NCBI RefSeq assembly: GCF_000835495.1 | Contig: NW_015622545.1 | Location: forward strand, 2,558,777-2,622,776 | DNA length: 64,000 nt | Reading direction: 5' to 3' | Source: Cladophialophora immunda | Lineage: Eukaryota > Ascomycota > Eurotiomycetes > Chaetothyriales > Herpotrichiellaceae | Shown: in pieces, positions 32,501-42,098 of the stretch | How positions within the stretch are numbered: position 1 is the first letter of the stretch | Layout: each line of letters opens with the position of its first letter | Made by a program: the position numbers and the translations under genes | Notes under the pieces: model-generated | Told to the model about the DNA's origin: nothing | Databases searched by the model: none | What the model saw: only the letters and a program-made list of their open reading frames with translations

Positions 32501-33969
32501 CTATTCTGCCGATGATTGTGGATAAGCAGCCAAGCTCATTTTGCAGAAGGCCGATGCCCTTTTTGGCTGGCTGATACGCTCCTACTTGTAGTCGGTTGTT
32601 GCAATTGTGGCTCGGTGCCGCCACGTGATGAGGCACAAATATTCTAGCCACGAATTGAAGCAATCTTACTGATGGCAATAAAGTTCATCGAAGGGCGAGA
32701 AAGGAGCCCACTCAAAAATCAACACCTAAAGTCTATCATAACAGCCATGTTGGCTTGCCACTGAGTGAGCACTGGGCAATTCTTACCATTATTAATCCAC
32801 CTAGCTGTTGTCGAATCTAACGTATCTTACACTCTCCTTCTTACTGGCCCCTTTCTTCCCCTCACTTTGCGCTGCTGAGGTGGTGTGACATTATTGATTC
32901 AATTTTAATGCCACATTCTTGACGCCCGGGTAAGCTGGGCAGGAAAAAGTAGTGTAGTTTCTGTGCAGGCTACTAGGCGAAGCATATGCACCCCACTTGC
33001 CACCAGTGTCCATTGCCAGCGCAGTTCACACCTGTTCTTCCCTAGCAAGACGAAGGTTCCAAATTACAATGCATGCTGCTAAATCAATGCCCCGGAGGCC
33101 TCCAGCTCAAGATCGCCCTAACCAAGAAAGGATGGCACTGAGTTGGACTGTGTCTAAGGAAACACAGGCGAGACTGGCTTGCTCCCCATCGACGAGATGA
33201 TATGACGCAAACCCCCTGACACCTTACTCCAATAAAATGCAAAAGTACAGTGCATTAGGTCAGGCATCTTCAAGCCATTGCCGCAGAGGCTGAAAGGAGG
33301 CTTCACTTCAAGTCTCGTTCGTCAGCGGCTTGAAGATGCCTGACCTAATGCACTGTAATCTTGCATTTACGGAGTATAGTCTCAAGGTTTGCGTCGTATT
33401 ATCATTTTCTTTGAGCCTCTCGCCGAACGCCCTACTATCAGGCTGACGCATCACAGGTTCTTCCCACCCGGCAACGCCCAACTTGCGTTCATCATGGCGT
33501 GATGGACCTACTCGTCTTGATTTGTAGTTTGACTCGGTTAGATTGTGAGATGGGTTCAATCGTCTCCTGCAATGAAATTTTGTCTTCTCTTGAATCTAGT
33601 TAGCTTCGCCTTGTCACAATCTTTCTCAGGCGCTACACCCGCATTATCAATTCTCCTATAATCACTTTTACGAGCATATCCTCCCATACACAAAAGTCCT
33701 TCCAGTAGGTTGTGGCGGATTCTGGTTGCCTGATGAGGAAGCACCCCTATGGTATAGCCTCATGAGATTTGCAAGGTAATTTAGTGTATACGGCGGTTGG
33801 GCTGTGTCAATCCATGAAGCAATTGGATATGTTATTCTAAATAGACGATTGAATCGTGTATTTAGTTCTTCAATATTTCCTGTGTAGGGTCAAGTCGTCC
33901 ATCAACTCCCAGCATCAGCTTATTGTTTTGAAAGACAATCCGGTCACCCATTATCACCTGAAGCCGATC
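32501..33969. other. A+T-rich spacer containing a long inverted repeat
   Basis: No gene recognised between the Clr5 fragment and the HET gene. The only structured element seen is the inverted repeat listed separately at 33231..33370. Confidence 0.5.
33231..33370. repeat. Inverted repeat: 30-bp perfect arms, about 46 bp with mismatches
   Basis: The left arm 33247..33276 is the exact reverse complement of the right arm 33327..33356, around a 50-bp loop. The flanking bases (33231-33246 and 33357-33370) continue the pairing imperfectly. The arms contain 'gcattaggtcaggcatc' and its complement. Such a foldback could be a small MITE-like element or encode a structured RNA. No transposase is near. 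Confidence 0.8.
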
Positions 33970-36762
33970 ATGGCCAACCAGCTTTGCGAGCGATGCCAGA
34001 CACTCCATCTCAGTCCGGAAAAATTCTCAATAAGGAGCAACAGATGGCTAGCAGCGGAGCCGGACATTGAATCGTTGCGACAATTGAACGAGCGATTTGC
34101 TCTCGGAACGCTGAGCGAAGTTGCAGAAAGAGCCGCGAATTGTCAACTTTGCCAACTTGTTCTCTATACGGTCCAAGACCCCGCACTGCATCTGGTGAAC
34201 TCGGAAGTTAAGAGTGCAACTTGCCATCTCGTTTGGGAGATTGACGGCCGCTTCTCAGTCAGCTCGGACACCAGTCAAGAAAACCACTCCCGCCGATTGC
34301 GAGTGTGCTGGAATGATAGCAGGCTCAAGGAATATGAGGCTTACTTGGTGCTAGCAGCACCTTCGCAGTACGACCGTTCGGACATAGGTTACCGCAGCCT
34401 TTTGAATGGAGAGACCCAATTCTTCGGGAGACGCGTCGGCAGACAAGAGAACAAGCCAGTCCTGATCGGAGAGTTCTTGAAACTATGCGAAACGAGCCAT
34501 CCTTTGTGCAAGGAGAGAAGTGCTATCGACCACGACTTCATCGAAACTCTGAAAGAGCCATATTTTGGGGTCATCGACATCCGAAAGGAAAACCTCGTCC
34601 CATTGCCGGTGAAGCAAAATGGTGGAACTTATTCGTTCAAGACGTACGCCACCGTTAGCTACGTCTGGGGTAGCAACGACTCTCACAAATATAGGACAAC
34701 GATGACCAATGTCCAGGAGCGGCTCAAGCCTGGTGGCCTGTCCCAAATCCTCCAATCGCTTCCTAAGGCCCTCAAACAGACCATCAACCTCGTCTTTGGC
34801 AGGGGCATCAGGTACATATGGATAGACGCGCTATGTATCGTCCAGGACAGCAGCCACTCTTGGAATCTCAACGCCCGGGCTATGCATCTGATCTACGGGA
34901 ACTCTTACCTTACCGTTTGTGCCGCGGATGGTAAGGATGCAGGGGCCGGATTGGTGGCCCTCAATCCGGACAACAACCATCCGCAGCGAATCGCTCAATG
35001 CGCCCCTCGGGTTCACCTGATCCTCCATCGGCCGCCTGAAGTCAGCATCGAGGCATCTCCATGGAATATGCGAGGATGGACCTTCCAAGAGCGGCTCCTC
35101 TCTAAACGTTCCGTGATATTCAGAGATGGGCGGATTTATTTCCAGTGTCGCTCTGCTTGCATATCAGAAGATATCTTTGCGGATCTTGGAGGGAGAGGCT
35201 GGTCGGTAGACATTGTGCGCTCTCCTCTTCAGAGGTTATCCGAACTGCAGCGCCGGGCTCTCTGGTTCTATGTCCACAGTGTCTCCCTCTATACGCTTCG
35301 GAGGCTATGGGAGCCTTTCGACATCCTTGCGGCATTCAACGGAATGTGTAAGTATATCGAATATACCATGAGTGCACCGTTTATCTTCGGACTTCCGAGC
35401 TCCCACTTCGACTTTGCGCTCCTGTGGGAGCCACTCGGACACTCGACTATGCTCAAAAAACCAAAACGGTCAAACGAGCAGAAGTACCTGGAAATGAAGT
35501 TCCCAAGCTGGTCATGGTGTGGATGGGAGTCGCCTGCTGGTGTCAAGTACAACTCCGCGATGGTAGACGGCTGCCTTCAAGATGTTCACTCGTGGCTCTT
35601 GAATCATACATGGATTGACTGGCATATCCGTGACGGCTATGGGACACTACGACGCATCTGGGACAATGCCTGGGCCAGGGAAGACAAGAGCACAGAGAAG
35701 AAGTGGAGAGGTTACCCTGGGAGAAGTGACGCGTCAGAAATCTCCGAGATAGATGGGATATCGACGGGTCAGGAAGATGCTGGTGTGTCGGAAGACGATG
35801 ATCGTTCGACAGCCACTCTTTCGTCATATTCCAGCAGGCCTTCCAGTCCGGATTCCGTCACATCAAGTCGTAGAAACAGGGTGAACAGACTGATTGATCA
35901 ACATGCGAGAGAGGCGACACCGCCAAGTCCGGAAGGTACAACAAGGCCTACGGTTCGTTTTCACGACAACAACAGCGACCCTAGTGTCCAGGATGACAGT
36001 AACGCCTATGGCCGGCGCTCTGATGGACCCGGGTGGTCACACTGCCGTGGCAAGAACCACACTAACTTTACACTGACCCTACCAGAAGATCCGTATCATG
36101 TCCGGAGAGCAACCAATTTCCCAACCCCCGGGCTTCACAGAGAATTTGCCGACCAGATCTTCCTTCAATTCTTCACCTGGTGGACCTCTTTCCATGTCGT
36201 GCCTGCAAGTGTGGAAAAAGACGACCTTCCACAAGGTGGTGACGATGCTGGGGAGCAATGCCGCTGCCATATCATTGACGAGCGTGGGGACAAGTGCGGA
36301 TCCATCGTCGTTGACAAGGAATGGCTGGAAAGAAAGATGAGGGGTGAGATAGGAGATTCTACTGTGGGATGCGAGGAATGCAAGAAGTGCGAGAAGTGCG
36401 AGCAGGACGAGCAGGACGAGCAGGACGAGAGGGACGAGAGGGACGAGAGGGACGAGAGGGACGAGAGGGACGACACTACCGAGAGCCCCACTGGAGGAAA
36501 CCAAGAGCCCGCACGAGTCCAGACGACCCGGTTCGACTTCATTGCTATTTCTGACGCTAAGGCGTTCACGGATATCGAATTTCCAGACTGGACGTACTAC
36601 ATTCCCAAGGAGAGGGACGAGTCCGAGTGGGATTTGTACTATGTGCTCCTTATCGAGCACCATCCAACTGAGGGCATCTATCGACGTGTTGCTCTCGGGA
36701 AAGTGTTCAAGGCAGCGTTCACTCGGTTTGATCGACAGTGGAAGGAGATCATTCTCGGCTAG
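33970..36762 (+). CDS. HET-domain protein (heterokaryon incompatibility)
   Basis: 930-residue intronless protein of the fungal HET family, whose members trigger cell death or growth arrest on non-self recognition. The start used is ATG at 33970 (MANQLCERCQTLHL); the frame is open further upstream without ATG. HET motifs are YATVSYVWGSND (about residue 226), IRYIWIDALCIVQDS (about 280-294), and MRGWTFQERLLSKRS (about 366-380). The N-terminal CERCQ and CQLCQLV are typical Cys pairs before HET. A disordered S/R/D-rich stretch follows (about 590-680), then cysteine- and charge-repeat sequence (CEECKKCEKCEQ, then EQD/ERD triplets) near 800-834, and a C-terminal part that resumes HET-type sequence (FDFIAISDAKAF, YYVLLIEHHPTEGIYRRVALG). 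Confidence 0.92.
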   Translation: MANQLCERCQTLHLSPEKFSIRSNRWLAAEPDIESLRQLNERFALGTLSEVAERAANCQLCQLVLYTVQDPALHLVNSEVKSATCHLVWEIDGRFSVSSDTSQENHSRRLRVCWNDSRLKEYEAYLVLAAPSQYDRSDIGYRSLLNGETQFFGRRVGRQENKPVLIGEFLKLCETSHPLCKERSAIDHDFIETLKEPYFGVIDIRKENLVPLPVKQNGGTYSFKTYATVSYVWGSNDSHKYRTTMTNVQERLKPGGLSQILQSLPKALKQTINLVFGRGIRYIWIDALCIVQDSSHSWNLNARAMHLIYGNSYLTVCAADGKDAGAGLVALNPDNNHPQRIAQCAPRVHLILHRPPEVSIEASPWNMRGWTFQERLLSKRSVIFRDGRIYFQCRSACISEDIFADLGGRGWSVDIVRSPLQRLSELQRRALWFYVHSVSLYTLRRLWEPFDILAAFNGMCKYIEYTMSAPFIFGLPSSHFDFALLWEPLGHSTMLKKPKRSNEQKYLEMKFPSWSWCGWESPAGVKYNSAMVDGCLQDVHSWLLNHTWIDWHIRDGYGTLRRIWDNAWAREDKSTEKKWRGYPGRSDASEISEIDGISTGQEDAGVSEDDDRSTATLSSYSSRPSSPDSVTSSRRNRVNRLIDQHAREATPPSPEGTTRPTVRFHDNNSDPSVQDDSNAYGRRSDGPGWSHCRGKNHTNFTLTLPEDPYHVRRATNFPTPGLHREFADQIFLQFFTWWTSFHVVPASVEKDDLPQGGDDAGEQCRCHIIDERGDKCGSIVVDKEWLERKMRGEIGDSTVGCEECKKCEKCEQDEQDEQDERDERDERDERDERDDTTESPTGGNQEPARVQTTRFDFIAISDAKAFTDIEFPDWTYYIPKERDESEWDLYYVLLIEHHPTEGIYRRVALGKVFKAAFTRFDRQWKEIILG
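36400..36471 (+). repeat. 9-bp tandem repeat within the HET gene
   Basis: Eight in-frame 9-bp units: three GAGCAGGAC and five GAGAGGGAC, coding EQD then ERD triplets (residues about 811-834). Two CEK-type units directly precede them. Copy changes keep the frame. Confidence 0.92.
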
Positions 36763-37687
36763 GGTTTCGAGATTGGGACATTTTCGTTCTTGAGTTGGGT
36801 TCTCTCCTTCGTTATGCCTTCCATGACTATATGTGGTGAAAGAAATGACTATTAGTGCTCTCAACAAAGGGCAATGGGTGAAGGAAAGCCTAGCACGGCC
36901 AAGTATGCAGAAATTACTAGATTAGTGGCTCTGTCGAGCCTCGTGGACAGAGCACCTAACTTGTTATTGAAAGTTGAAAGCCCATCATCCATTCCTCCTC
37001 TTCTCACATACTAATATCGCTGGAAGTCTTTAGTCCCTGGAAGGGGCCTGTAAATGGGGATCTGTAAGGTTCCCAAAAGCGGGATTCCAACATATTGCAA
37101 TTGCACCTGAGAAAGCCTAAATTCAAAGATTCAGAAGCCTGAGGGAGCCCAAAAGTATGACCCTATCAACCCTAATCATGGAGGACATCCGATAACCGAC
37201 AGCACTCTCGGCGTATACCCAAAGTTCATGGATCTCGGAATAGAGTTTCGAGAGCTAAAACAGATGGCACAGAGCCGTCGCATCTCTATCGTTCCAAACT
37301 ATCTGATTTCAGAGCACCGCTTCTAAACCGGTTGTTTCCATATGAGTTTAGTCTTCGCGCGAAACCCAACAACGTTGTGACGCCGGGTGAGGGACGTGTT
37401 CCAGGGTCGAAATCTGATTCCTCTCAGTGGCCAAGAGAACTGCAGACCATGCCTTGATCTCTGATCATCGAAAGGATGACCGTTTTAGGTTTCGTCCGAT
37501 TTTAGGGGTAGAAGGGGTGTCACAGTTCACAATGATGCTTGCCATGTTGTCTGCGGCCGTGGAATCAACATGTCGTCGGTTGGCTCACCTCCAGAATGAC
37601 AGGCCTTACTCACTCGTCATTGAAGTTTCCCTTCCTTCCAAGCACGCAACGCAGTGCGTTGTGATAGCTTGCTTCATCGAGACTGCG
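36763..37687. other. Intergenic region, no gene seen
   Basis: Spacer between the HET gene stop and the stop of the minus-strand ankyrin gene. Only short frames without domain features. Confidence 0.5.
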
Positions 37688-38749
37688 TCAAGTCTTCCTA
37701 GCTGTCAGAAACATGTAAGACCAGGAATCTTCATCAGAACCTGAATCTTGGAGACCCTTTTCCTTTTGATGGGAACCAGCGGGCTTTGGACTGTCTTGGA
37801 GAATAGACAGGGGCCACCAAGACTTTGCAGAGCCATCCCCAGGGTTTGAGGTACCGGAATCTTCAGGGTCGGACTTTTCTTTGTTGTTTGTCGGCGAGCC
37901 ACGCCGCCACCACTTTCTCGGCTCAGGAGTCTTCGGCTGAAGGTCGCTTGTAGTGAATTTCCTCGCTCGCTTCTCCCATTTGCGGACATAGTGTTCCGCT
38001 ACAGCGATTGTTTTCTTGTCTTCTGTGGCCTTCGCTTCCCTGAGCACGGATTGCGCGTACGATGAATCTGAGGGGTTCTCTCCCCTAGTATAGTGTGCAT
38101 TCAGGAGCACCTGAAGTGCATCGGCGCGCTTTCGCTGGGTTGCTGCCTGAATGGGAAGCCATAGATAGGATGTCATCGGAACTAGTCTTTCAATGATTTC
38201 GACGGGTTGCTCGTTTTGAACGGCGGGCAATAGCTCTTCTCCAAGGTGATACGTTAGACTCCCGAAGCCGCCGGTTGTTGCGCCGTGATCCAAAAGAAAA
38301 TTTATCAGCGGTACACATTGTGGACCGCCTTCGCAAGCCTTACTCAAAACCGTGGTTTGGTGGTCATCGAACATAAAGTCCACAACCTTGGGGGCGTAGG
38401 AGCAGATCAGTCTGAACATCTCGATGTCCAATTTTTCGGTGAGCGCCTCGACGATGTAGCCATTGTGGAAGTCGAATTTGGGATAAACCGAGTGCAGGTA
38501 CTGAACGATGGACTGCTGACCATGCGAGATGGCCACAACAAGCAGCTCCGTTGTCTTCGGCGCGCCTTGTTGTGTGACATTCTTGAATGTTATAGGGTCG
38601 TCGCCGCTCTTGATATCATACTCGTCGAAGAGTTTCTGCAAGTCGGCGAGTCGGCCAGCCTTGCATGCCTCTACCATGGCTTCCTGGTGAGGAGGGATTT
38701 CGTTGTCTGGCAGTCGCTCTGGCTGAGGGGACAGAGGAGATTGTGACAT
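37688..38749 (-). CDS. Ankyrin-repeat-like protein
   Basis: 353-residue intronless protein. Start at ATG 38749 (MSQSPLSPQPERLPDNE); the frame is open three codons upstream without ATG. Degenerate ankyrin repeats span about residues 20-235: MVEACKAGRLADLQKLFDEYD, ELLVVAISHGQQSIVQYLHSV, VLSKACEGGPQCVPLINFLLDHGA (the clearest, with xLLxHGA), and LPIQAATQRKRADALQVLLNA. The C-terminal 100 residues are basic/acidic, proline-rich and likely disordered. No enzymatic or membrane domain. Its neighbours (HET, NLR) suggest a role in the recognition island, but that is position only. Confidence 0.75.
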   Translation of the reverse strand: MSQSPLSPQPERLPDNEIPPHQEAMVEACKAGRLADLQKLFDEYDIKSGDDPITFKNVTQQGAPKTTELLVVAISHGQQSIVQYLHSVYPKFDFHNGYIVEALTEKLDIEMFRLICSYAPKVVDFMFDDHQTTVLSKACEGGPQCVPLINFLLDHGATTGGFGSLTYHLGEELLPAVQNEQPVEIIERLVPMTSYLWLPIQAATQRKRADALQVLLNAHYTRGENPSDSSYAQSVLREAKATEDKKTIAVAEHYVRKWEKRARKFTTSDLQPKTPEPRKWWRRGSPTNNKEKSDPEDSGTSNPGDGSAKSWWPLSILQDSPKPAGSHQKEKGLQDSGSDEDSWSYMFLTARKT

Positions 38750-40506
38750 TCTGGGCAATGGTGACTCGGAGGGAGTTTGCAGATTCCCCGGTGGAGAGGG
38801 AAATCTCTAGTGACCGTTATGTGAGCCGGGATTCTCAGGAACATGATTTCGTGATTTCGTTTCCCAACCACGAAATTGGTCTTACAACGATCGGCCAGGC
38901 CGCGGGCTGGCCACAATGTTAAACAGGGCTGATACGCCTCGGCGGCTGGAAGTTTGTCTCGTTATACGCCGGCCAAGATGTTACTTGTTATACTTCCAAG
39001 CGCTTGATGCAAATAAAGTTCTCCACCGGAGTCTAGGTCTAAATCTAGGTGCAGTAAAGGTATGGGTCAGAATGGGGACATCCTGGTGGTTAATAGGCTA
39101 TCTCGGCCGAGGATTTATAGTACGGTAGAGTTAGGGGACAACATCCTATCCAATGAGCATGATCGAACTGCAACGTTTGCCTCAAACTCAAAGTCCCAGA
39201 GGACGTGACGAGATTTAAGCTATCAGGACTGAATGAGACCGCACTGTTCTGGCCCTCGAGCGTCTGGAGGCACGTCCCCGTCGTCGCGTCCCAGAGCCGG
39301 TAATGGTCGGCAGTGCAGGTGGCGTACCCTGACAGACGTATCGCCCGCTGTCCTGATTAGAGCTTTGGCCCCCAACTTCCAAGACATGCGTCACCAAGCT
39401 TCCTTCGGATTTCCTGATACTGCACTCACTATCAGCTATCCTCTTCTTGCTTCTGGGGAGAACGGATGGCGAATCCGTTATTGGAGTGCATGCTCAACCA
39501 GTTCCGAGTCTTTTACAAGCCCCGTGAAGGTCCGAGCCGGATTTTCGATCCATCAACATCTTGTGCCCCCTCGTGAATTAGCGTCTCGACGAAAAAAGTG
39601 CTTACCAGGGACCAGTCTCTGGTCTCCCTTGTTATCAACCTCTGCAGAAGTGCTGATTGGACACGATATAGTAATACGAAATATAATGCTGTTGGGCTCT
39701 CCCCCCCGTCGAGGGGAGGGGGCCCCGAAATGGGTCCTCAGCCGGAACATGTCTCCCTCCAATGCTTGTACCGGGAAATAGCATTGCACGAAGCGTGCGG
39801 TAATTCGGTGCCGGCGACACTGTTCGATATGACAGTTTTATAAACAGACAAGGACTAATTGCTGACCTGGTCGGGCGGCATCGTTCGACAGACAGCGAAG
39901 CGGTTCCGTCCTCCATGGGAGCAGATAGTACTTGTATGATCAGGCAGGAGCGTTTGAACACCTCGAGTACTGCCTGATGAAAGGCCTGTCCGTTGCAATT
40001 GCTTCTCAATGTCGTGCATATGCCATCCTCTGGCAGCCTGGCCTGAACTGTAGGGGGCCCCGCACTATTCCAGACTCTGGCACATTTCCGCAACGAGACA
40101 AGCTCTGTGATTTTGAAAACACCGAAATGTACTATATGACTTCGGTCAACTTAGATTACTATTCGTTGGGGCGTCCGTGTCTCGCGGTCTCACAGGGGTT
40201 TGAGGTGCGTATGATTACCCCGTCTGAGCCCTTGGCGACTCGGCAGAATCTCGAATGCCGAGGATGTTTGGAAGCGAAGGGTTAGCATGACGGGAGTCAC
40301 CGAGCTTGATTGGACGCTTCATCAGTCAGGCATCCTTTGTAGGTGCTCATAGTCCCGCCGCACGAGCAGACAGCACTACACTGACCAGATGAGCGAGTAA
40401 AGGTTACGGTCGAGGCCTATAAAGACAGCCTTCCCGTCTGTTGAAAGATGTCGGTCATGATGTTGAGGGTACATGTTCTCATTCTTCCATCGATTTTCCG
40501 ACTCCC
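38750..40506. other. Gene-poor stretch holding a WD40 relic
   Basis: Apart from the WD40 fragment listed separately, no supported gene was found. The open frames at 39233..39781 (+), 39635..40093 (-) and 39932..40285 (+) show no recognised domain. Confidence 0.5.
39181..39345 (-). pseudogene. WD40-repeat fragment, probable relic of an NLR or WD-repeat protein
   Basis: Read on the minus strand, one frame gives IRLSGYATCTA followed by DHYRLWDATTGTCLQTLEG and then QNSAVSFSPDSLNLVTSSG. This is a full WD40 unit (…A..D..RLWD..TG.CLQTLEGH…V.FSPDS..L.S), the form common at the C terminus of fungal NACHT/WD40 proteins. No start, no neighbouring NACHT domain and no further repeats in frame were found, so it looks like a decayed fragment. 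Confidence 0.6.
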
Positions 40507-41090
40507 ATGGCATTCATCAAGATATCTCCTGAGAGAATCGCTCTGGTCGACTCTACGATCCGGAAACTCGTAGATAGCTTCTTGAAACCGATCACTTCGA
40601 TCGCCGACTTCACGTCGATCTTCCATCCCGATATCGACTGGTACGATCATGCATTCCTAATGCATCGGGCTGGTCACGACGCCGTCGTCGGCTTGCAAAA
40701 AGGCTTCACTCACTGCAATCAGCCCTTCAATGTCGACATCAAGGTGAGTGTGTCTATTTCGGTGGTCCAAGCTACCCGCCGCGTCCAGTCGGGAAGAGAT
40801 GTATTGACGATGGGGGCATTTTGTAGGCCATCATTCCAACACCGACAGGTGCGGTCCTGGAACAAGTCTGGGTAGGTCGACAAGCGAACGACATCATCCG
40901 ACCCAACGGAGATGTTGTCGTCAAAGCGAGTGGGAAGGATTTTGAATGTCACGTCTGCATGCTCATTGAGGTCGATGATGGCGGTCTTATTACCAGAATT
41001 GATGAGTATTACAATAGGAACTGGGACAATGGGATCCGCGAACAGCAATATGCGCTTCTCAAGGGCGCTAGTTTGAGATCAAAGGCTTGA
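40507..41090 (+). CDS. SnoaL/NTF2-like domain protein
   Basis: 166-residue protein with exons 40507..40743 and 40827..41090; the intron gtgagt...ttgtag joins FNVDIK to AIIPTPTGAVLEQVW. The layout is that of a single NTF2-like (SnoaL) cone: two N-terminal helices with the catalytic-type stretch FTSIFHPDIDWYDHAF, then HDAVVGLQKGFTHC, and the strands GDVVVKASGKDFECHVCMLIEVDDGGLITRIDEYYNRNW, where the IxEYxN ending is a SnoaL signature. Members include polyketide cyclases and ketosteroid-isomerase-like enzymes; many fungal copies have unknown substrates. It stands alone, with no polyketide genes next to it. Confidence 0.8.
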
Positions 41091-42098
41091 CGAAGCAGAT
41101 TGAGAGAGCGAGAGCAGCAAGGGCGAGGTAGATGGTGTGACGAGATTCTCTGGAACCCTCTCGGATCCAGCCATGTCCTCCAAAAGAGTCACATCGAGAG
41201 AGGCCAGAGTGCGCAGAAACTAAGCAAACGGTTGGCATAGCTAGGAATTAAACTGGAGTGGGCAAATATGAGCCGGTGGACAAGCGTGATCGATTCGCCG
41301 TAAAATCTAGGATCCGATTATCCTCTCCGATGACTGGGTCTCCTCGGTCTCTGCCACCACCGCGAGATTCCTGTTCAGTATATCCTTGAGGCGGGGGCCT
41401 GGTCGTAGCCCTCTTGAGCGCGAACTACTTACCCTAGAACCACACGATCTCGAACCTACTCGACTATCGACCAGTAGTGTGGGAATCGATTAGCTTACTT
41501 TGCGTTGTTTCCGCCGATTACGAGGAATACGTACGCTTCGGTTTCTCTTCCCCCGCAGTGCATGAAGAATTCGCAATCGATCCTCTAAGACGAGGAGCGA
41601 CAGCTCGGCTACCGGCAAGCGCCAACACCCTTAGCTGGCTCAATAGACTGGAAATTTACGAATAAGGATTACGCCTTTCGGCGGGTATTGGTGGGTTTTA
41701 CTATTTGTGCATAAGGTTCTATAACTTGTGGACCCGGCGGATGACTTACGAAGAGGACACAATGGAGTGGTGGCTGATTTTGCCTCCCATCCTGGCTGAG
41801 AATGGATGGACGAAAGGTGCTCTACCTCGGACGGAAAAGGTCGTGGCACTGCAGGAGAGCAAGCTCTGGGTGGATCAACTGGGTATGTTAGGGTTGAAGA
41901 TCCACGGGCATGCTCGTGTTGAGAGCTGAGGACCTGTTTCGTAGTCGCCGGCGGTTTTCCAGCAGACTAACACTTCGACACCCAAAGAGCCGGCATTGAG
42001 GAAGCATGGGTCATATACATATGCCCATAGCTTCCTGTTGCCTGGCTATTTCATTTGACTGGAAATGATCTTCGACTCGAGATCTATCTTCAATCCAT
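41091..42098. other. Intergenic region, no gene seen
   Basis: Small frames such as 41705..41929 (+) have no recognised domain. It contains the 3' ends of the SnoaL-like and NLR genes, which converge here. Confidence 0.5.

Noticed and set aside
36079..36867. 262-codon open frame antisense to the HET gene
   Set aside because: It is a by-product of the 9-bp repeat being open in several frames; it reads as repeated VPLVPLV and LLVLL and has no family features.
39233..39781. 182-codon plus frame over the WD40 relic
   Set aside because: The minus strand of the left part is the WD40 unit; the plus frame has no domain resemblance.
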